Positions 7,476 through 11,053 of a stretch of DNA of 11,053 nt are shown here, piece after piece. A program made the translations under genes and the position numbers. A model generated the notes under the pieces. It did not search any database, was not told the DNA's origin, and saw only the letters and a list, made by a program, of their open reading frames with translations. Origin of the DNA: Stephanodiscus triporus (taxonomy: Eukaryota; Bacillariophyta; Thalassiosirophyceae; Thalassiosirales; Thalassiosiraceae); contig JALLAZ010000960.1 in the NCBI GenBank assembly GCA_036939755.1, positions 1 through 11,053 on the forward strand, written 5' to 3'. Each line of letters opens with the position of its first letter. Position 1 is the first letter of the stretch.

Positions 7476-9290
7476 ATGGCCACATTATGCGACGCATGCG
7501 GGCTACCGCCGCACCCGAACAGGCCGCTGCTGCAATGCACGCGATGCAAGCAGGCGCACTACCACGACAGGCGCTGCCAGAAGGTTCATTATCCGAAGCA
7601 CAGGGCGTCATGTCGGCGCATCGTCAGCAATGCCGCCTCGTCCGAAGCCTCGGCCGCGACCACCGCGTCCCCGTCTGCGACGACGATGTCGGTAGAATGC
7701 CGCACGATCGAGGGACGGGGAAGGTCCATGGTCGCCACGTCGCCGATATCGGTCGGATCCAATCCCCTATCGTCGTCGTCATCCTCCTCGAATAACGACG
7801 ACGAAGACGAAGACGGATTGTGCGAGCCAATCGCCCATCCCGTCCTGCTCGAATCGTGTCGCATCGCGAGGTGTTCCTACTGCTTTACGTCGATTCGCGA
7901 CGACTATGACGACGACGACGACATGTCGTCGCATCATCCCTACGTCGACGATGATGCGCGACGAGGGAGGAATCGTCTGCACCGACACTGCTCGTCGATT
8001 TGTCGAAATCTCGACGTCGATTGGATCGACGAGGAGCGGGCCTCGCGGAGGCTGCCGTCCCCGCCAACTCCCACGGCCCTGTCGTGCGCGCGTTTGCTAC
8101 GGAGGTTCGACAGGTCTCCCGCGGCGCGTAACGAATACGAAATGCTGTGCCACGACGACGCGAATTCGACGTCGGAGGAGGAGGGGGGGGGGGCGTACTC
8201 GGCGATACTTGCCCAGTGTCACCTGTTCCTCCTCGCGATGGAGGACGCCTCCTCGGGCGCGGCGGCGAGATCGGCCCGCGACCTCCTGCATCCCGACGTC
8301 GATAACGCCGTCCGCTTCATGTCGCGCATGTGCATGAACGGGTTCACCGTCAGCGATTCCGAGCAGTTCCCGATCGGGCACGGCGTATACCGCGGACGCG
8401 CGAGTTACATCAATCACTCCTGTCGTCCGAATTGCGTCCCGACGTTTTGGCTACGCCGTCACAAGCAGCCGATGCTGCGGATTACCGCGTGTCGTACGAT
8501 CGACGCGGGGGAGGAGATAACTATCGGTTATTGCGACGTTTCCGCCCCCCGTCGAGTGAGGCGCGAGATTCTGTGGAAGAATTACAAGTTCCATTGCGAT
8601 TGTTCGCTCTGCGAGGATGGAGAGAGGGACGATGTGGTCGTGGGTTTGAAATGCACGAGTCCGGGATGCGAGGGGGGAGGGACTGTGAGATGCCGCGTCG
8701 CACGGTCGAGGGACGAATGCGACGAGATTCGACGGGAAGGCGGGCGGGATGATGAGAAGGCGTATCGATGCGATGCGTGCGGGAATGCCGACTTTCACGA
8801 CGCCCTCGAGGAGCAAGACGATTCGATGATACAGATGAAAAGACTCGAATCGGCGATGAATAACGGCCGCGGCGTCGACGATCGAGTCGGAGAAGAAATG
8901 AGGCGAATTTACGAAAGGTTGAAGAGATGCTGTCAGATGCGAACATCTTATTACATCGCTTGGAGCTCAGATCTATGCGTATGTTGGTACGCCAATGCGC
9001 TAAAATTCCTGAGCAGCGAGGGGGAGCAGCTGAACGTTTGTCGTATGGCGCTGGCGTTGCTAGACGAAAGTCGGCGGGCGACGCGATACTGCTTGGATTA
9101 TCCCGGAAGTCTTTCCTGGCACGTGAAACGGGGCACGGAGGCCAAGCTCCGATTATTCTCGAATCCTATGGACGTGGAGGCATTGGAGACGTTGCAACAA
9201 GTCAGAAAGGTCATGCTCGTTTATTATCCTCCGTCCGACGACTTGATTTCGTCGTTGGATGAGTCCCTCCGTGCATATTCGTTTTCGTGA
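7476..9290 (+). CDS. MYND zinc finger and SET-domain protein (SMYD-like lysine methyltransferase candidate)
   Basis: This 604-aa single-exon protein probably transfers methyl groups from S-adenosylmethionine to protein lysines, in nucleus or cytoplasm; the substrate is unknown. The N-terminal MYND finger uses C5, C8, C21, C24, C34, H42 and C46, with His30 where the fifth Cys is usual. SET-N begins near 78 with a GRGR motif (80-83). An internal Cys cluster (C133/C136 and C172/C176) sits where SMYD proteins carry their MYND. SET-C has NHSC (313-316), RPN (317-319), AGEE (344-347) and the catalytic-type Tyr352. Post-SET cysteines are C374, C376 and C379, with further pairs at C393/C398 and C432/C435. 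Residues about 445-604 are helical, like the SMYD C-terminal domain. Ser and Asp runs (99-114, 142-149) are low-complexity inserts. The start is the ATG just before the first zinc ligand, with G at +4. All core SET motifs are present, so activity is plausible. Confidence 0.9.
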   Translation: MATLCDACGLPPHPNRPLLQCTRCKQAHYHDRRCQKVHYPKHRASCRRIVSNAASSEASAATTASPSATTMSVECRTIEGRGRSMVATSPISVGSNPLSSSSSSSNNDDEDEDGLCEPIAHPVLLESCRIARCSYCFTSIRDDYDDDDDMSSHHPYVDDDARRGRNRLHRHCSSICRNLDVDWIDEERASRRLPSPPTPTALSCARLLRRFDRSPAARNEYEMLCHDDANSTSEEEGGGAYSAILAQCHLFLLAMEDASSGAAARSARDLLHPDVDNAVRFMSRMCMNGFTVSDSEQFPIGHGVYRGRASYINHSCRPNCVPTFWLRRHKQPMLRITACRTIDAGEEITIGYCDVSAPRRVRREILWKNYKFHCDCSLCEDGERDDVVVGLKCTSPGCEGGGTVRCRVARSRDECDEIRREGGRDDEKAYRCDACGNADFHDALEEQDDSMIQMKRLESAMNNGRGVDDRVGEEMRRIYERLKRCCQMRTSYYIAWSSDLCVCWYANALKFLSSEGEQLNVCRMALALLDESRRATRYCLDYPGSLSWHVKRGTEAKLRLFSNPMDVEALETLQQVRKVMLVYYPPSDDLISSLDESLRAYSFS

Positions 9291-9813
9291 GATGCGTGCG
9301 TACTTTCCAACATAGTTTCACTGCATAGAGTTTATTTTGGACTCATAAAAAGGTTCATACGTGAATTTCCAGCTGATTGTCAATGCCATGACAAGACTTG
9401 TATGATGAATAGAAAGATGCACTTTGGGACATCACGGCTTCGGATGGCAGCTAAAGATACCTGTTGGCAATGGCTTGATCGAACCGTACAATCACCTTTC
9501 TAACGCGACAAACTGCAATACACCAACTGAGATTTGCTCGAGGTTGAACATCTGACCCTGTAAAATATCAAGTTCTATAAGATCCAGTCTATTTCCAATG
9601 TATGAGTTTCTTTATGATCGAATGGCCATGCTACTTATTCCCGTCTTTAACGTATGGGCTACTCACGTTCCATCATCAGACGAATATTAGACCAGAATTA
9701 CATAGTATAGGATAGGAAGGAAGTTAAGAAATCGCGGGATCAATAATTCCGACCCACATTTTGAATCATCTTTTGATGAACAATGAGCTCGCTTCTACCT
9801 CCTGGCATCCTTT
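9291..9813. other. Convergent intergenic region with pseudogene relic
   Basis: The first 60 nt follow the MYND-SET stop and include a CATAAAAAGG stretch. Bases 9354-9502 are a decayed copy of another gene's 3' end, listed separately. From 9503 to 9813 the sequence is moderately AT-rich; I see no coding, repeat or RNA structure in it beyond the likely 3' UTR of the minus-strand LOR gene. Confidence 0.6.
9354..9502 (+). pseudogene. Truncated relic of the TULIP-PDZ gene 3' end
   Basis: Two ungapped blocks match the last exon and 3' flank of the gene at 257-4924. Bases 9354-9397 match 4789-4832 (37 of 44 by hand count), and 9411-9502 match 4881-4972 (80 of 92). Between them the relic has 13 nt where the parent has 48. 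The first block still reads SYVNFQLIVNAMTR (parent SYVNSQLIINAMKR), then meets a stop. The second still encodes DALWDITASDGS followed by TAA (parent DALRDITALDGT then TAA). Similarity continues 48 nt past the stop and ends abruptly at both sides. Only the end of the fourth PDZ-like domain is represented, so it cannot be functional as that protein. Confidence 0.88.
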
Positions 9814-10875
9814 CTAGTCCTTTCGTTGTCTCTCCTCCTTTCGCTTTTGGTGTTCTTCATCAAACTCTTCATCAATACAACAGACGCATGCAAGCACTAG
9901 CAGCGCATCCATACCCTCCCCTATCTGGACCTGATAATGATTCATCATATCCAACTGTACCCAACCTGGAGCAAGCACAAGATCAGAAGACTGATGAGGA
10001 GTCGAATCACTTCCGAAAACGAACAAACGTACCGTCAACATTGGCTCTAGCTACTATTGCCCCCTCCTCATTCTTGAAGATGAAATTACGATCAAGAAAA
10101 TCTCCCTCAATGCGATAGGCCGGCGTTGGCTTGAATAGTCCAGTGAAGCCAAACCCTCCCTTGCCTTCCATGTATACGTCGAAGGAGTCAGTAAAGCTTA
10201 TCAATTTCTTCTCCATCCAACCAATTTTTGTGCCATCGCTTGCCCGAATCAGATTGTACGATGGCGTTGCGGCAATCATAACCCTATCCATAATCACTGA
10301 CTTTTCTCCCGTGGAAGATGAGGATAGAATCATTTTGTCCTTGCCAGGGAGATGTAGCATAGCTCCCCGCACTCTCACAAAATCTGTTTGTTTGTCACCA
10401 GTAATGTCAATAATGTCAAAGTCTTCACCAGTGAAAGAGATACTTGTGAAAGATTGTTTGTAGAGATTTGTAGTAAGATTACCAAACCAAACGAAGAGTA
10501 GCGCATCGCTCACGCACCAAGAAACGAAACTCACGGTCTCTCCCTGATCGCAAACGTCCTCACATAATCCGAAATGGATAGATCCGATGAAAATGGAGGA
10601 TCGTATGGCAAATTTTTCTCGGCTTCCAGTTTGGGACCACTGAATACACCGCCCAAGCTGTCTAGTAGGCCGTAGAGGTTACTGCTCGAGCAACGGCTGC
10701 TCCCGCGAAGAAGAACATTTCTGGTCGGATGATGTGGGGCGAAGGCCGAGACGACGACGCCAAACGATAGTATACTATCATTCGAGGTCAATGCGAAAGA
10801 GATCAATAATGGGATTAATCGGGGGAAGCACGGCGTTGTCCTCCGTGTAGGCTTGTTTGTGTTCGTCCGTTCCAT
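9814..10875 (-). CDS. LURP-one-related (LOR) domain protein with predicted plastid-targeting presequence (3 exons)
   Basis: Join complement 10875-10535, 10442-10033 and 9965-9814 to give 300 aa. The N-terminus looks bipartite: a hydrophobic signal peptide (about 19-44), then SAFAP (43-47) with predicted cleavage between Ala44 and Phe45, then a Ser/Arg-rich, acid-poor stretch (48-68). In diatoms this pattern directs proteins into complex plastids; Phe at +1 is the key residue. Residues about 125-285 resemble a LOR/DUF567 domain, a tubby-like 12-strand barrel. Visible elements are FVRVRGAMLHL, a SYNLIRASDG strand-turn, FIFKNEEGAIVARA and a final YQVQIGEGMDALLVLACVCCID. The family's plant founder, LURP1, is linked to pathogen defence and the fold may bind lipid; no such role can be assigned here. 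The C-terminus ends in a charged, Lys/Glu-rich tail. The start is the only in-frame Met before the signal peptide. Confidence 0.85.
9966..10032 (-). other. Intron 2 of the LOR gene (67 nt, phase 1)
   Basis: On the minus strand the donor is GACG|GTACGT and the acceptor is TTGCTCCAG|GTTGG, with a CTGAT branch-like site and pyrimidines between. Splicing joins ARANVDG to WVQLDMMNHYQVQ. This supplies the final strand and helix (YQVQI...DALLVLACVCCID) expected at the end of a LOR domain. Without splicing the protein stops inside the domain at 10007-10009. This is the shortest intron in the window. Confidence 0.85.
10443..10534 (-). other. Intron 1 of the LOR gene (92 nt, phase 2)
   Basis: On the minus strand the donor is GAGACC|GTGAGT and the acceptor is TTTCACAAG|TATC. 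The unspliced first exon stops at 10531-10533, within the donor. The two leftover bases plus the first base of exon 2 restore a Pro codon (RERP|ISFTGEDF). Phases agree exactly, and the segment upstream of the acceptor shows no domain similarity. Confidence 0.9.
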
Positions 10876-11053
10876 CTGGCTATGCTAGTGTGTTGGTATT
10901 GTGGTGTGTACTGTTCGTTCAGATCAGCCACAACCACAACAAACATATCACCAACGGCAGAGGGCGACATCGGACCCCCCCCCTGCCTGCGGAGCAATTA
11001 CAAATCAAACACTACTATCATCTATTATTATTATTTAAAGGAATTATCCGGCT
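10876..11053 (-). promoter_or_regulatory. 5' flank of the LOR gene
   Basis: No coding region is visible. The far end holds a (TAT/ATT)n stretch at about 11023-11037, whose minus-strand form (TTTAAATAATAATAATAG) is a possible AT-rich core promoter roughly 150 nt upstream of the start codon. A C9-10 run lies near 10975-10984. The assignment as promoter is by position only. Confidence 0.4.

Noticed and set aside
7253..7795. 180-aa plus-strand frame overlapping the MYND-SET start
   Set aside because: It overlaps a clearly conserved zinc-finger gene in another frame and shows no domain.
9354..9502. Short mobile element or LTR explanation for the duplicated segment
   Set aside because: The matched sequence is mostly coding for a PDZ tail with its stop codon. 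It has no terminal repeats or target-site duplication that I can see.
9783..10463. Plus-strand frames opposite the LOR gene
   Set aside because: The minus strand carries the coherent LOR domain with matched intron phases. The plus-strand frames have no recognisable content.
1..11053. tRNA, rRNA, CRISPR array or bacterial-type operon
   Set aside because: I saw no cloverleaf, rRNA-like or spacer-repeat pattern. The alternating LRR repeats are coding, and the introns and gene spacing are eukaryotic.

Overview
The window looks like nuclear DNA of a diatom, most likely a centric, Thalassiosira-like species. Three things support this. Short GT-AG introns (67-130 nt) restore protein domains exactly. 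One protein starts with a signal peptide ending in a Ser-Ala-Phe-Ala-Pro motif, the classic diatom plastid-import signature. Another is a BspA-type leucine-rich-repeat/ankyrin protein with the C-terminal tail common in diatom genomes. The species is inferred; no marker gene settles it.

There are four protein genes on alternating strands. (1) 257-4924, plus, three exons, 1484 aa: an N-terminal small beta-barrel-like motif, Asp/Ser/Arg-rich low-complexity tracts, a long helical region, a probable TULIP/BPI-like lipid-binding domain and four PDZ-like domains. Two of the PDZ-like domains become complete only after splicing. (2) 6820-5072, minus, single exon, 582 aa: LRR_5 repeats, two ankyrin-like repeats and a charged coiled coil. 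(3) 7476-9290, plus, single exon, 604 aa: a MYND plus SET (SMYD-like) protein lysine methyltransferase candidate with a second Cys cluster inside the SET domain. (4) 10875-9814, minus, three exons, 300 aa: a LURP-one-related (LOR, tubby-like fold) protein with a predicted plastid-targeting presequence.

Genes 1/2 converge (147 nt apart), 2/3 diverge (655 nt, with a 22-base G tract), and 3/4 converge (523 nt). The last gap holds an unannotated relic: 9354-9502 is a decayed copy of the 3' end of gene 1, covering the last half of its final PDZ-like domain, its stop codon and 48 nt of 3' flank.

Composition is patchy. The first part of gene 1 (about 257-2570) and all of gene 3 are very GC-rich, with many GAC/GTC repeats. 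The TULIP-PDZ part of gene 1 and genes 2 and 4 are more balanced. In gene 1 the change falls inside one exon, at the boundary before the lipid-binding domain. I see no operon-like or shared-pathway link between the four genes. No RNA genes, CRISPR arrays or intact mobile elements were recognised.
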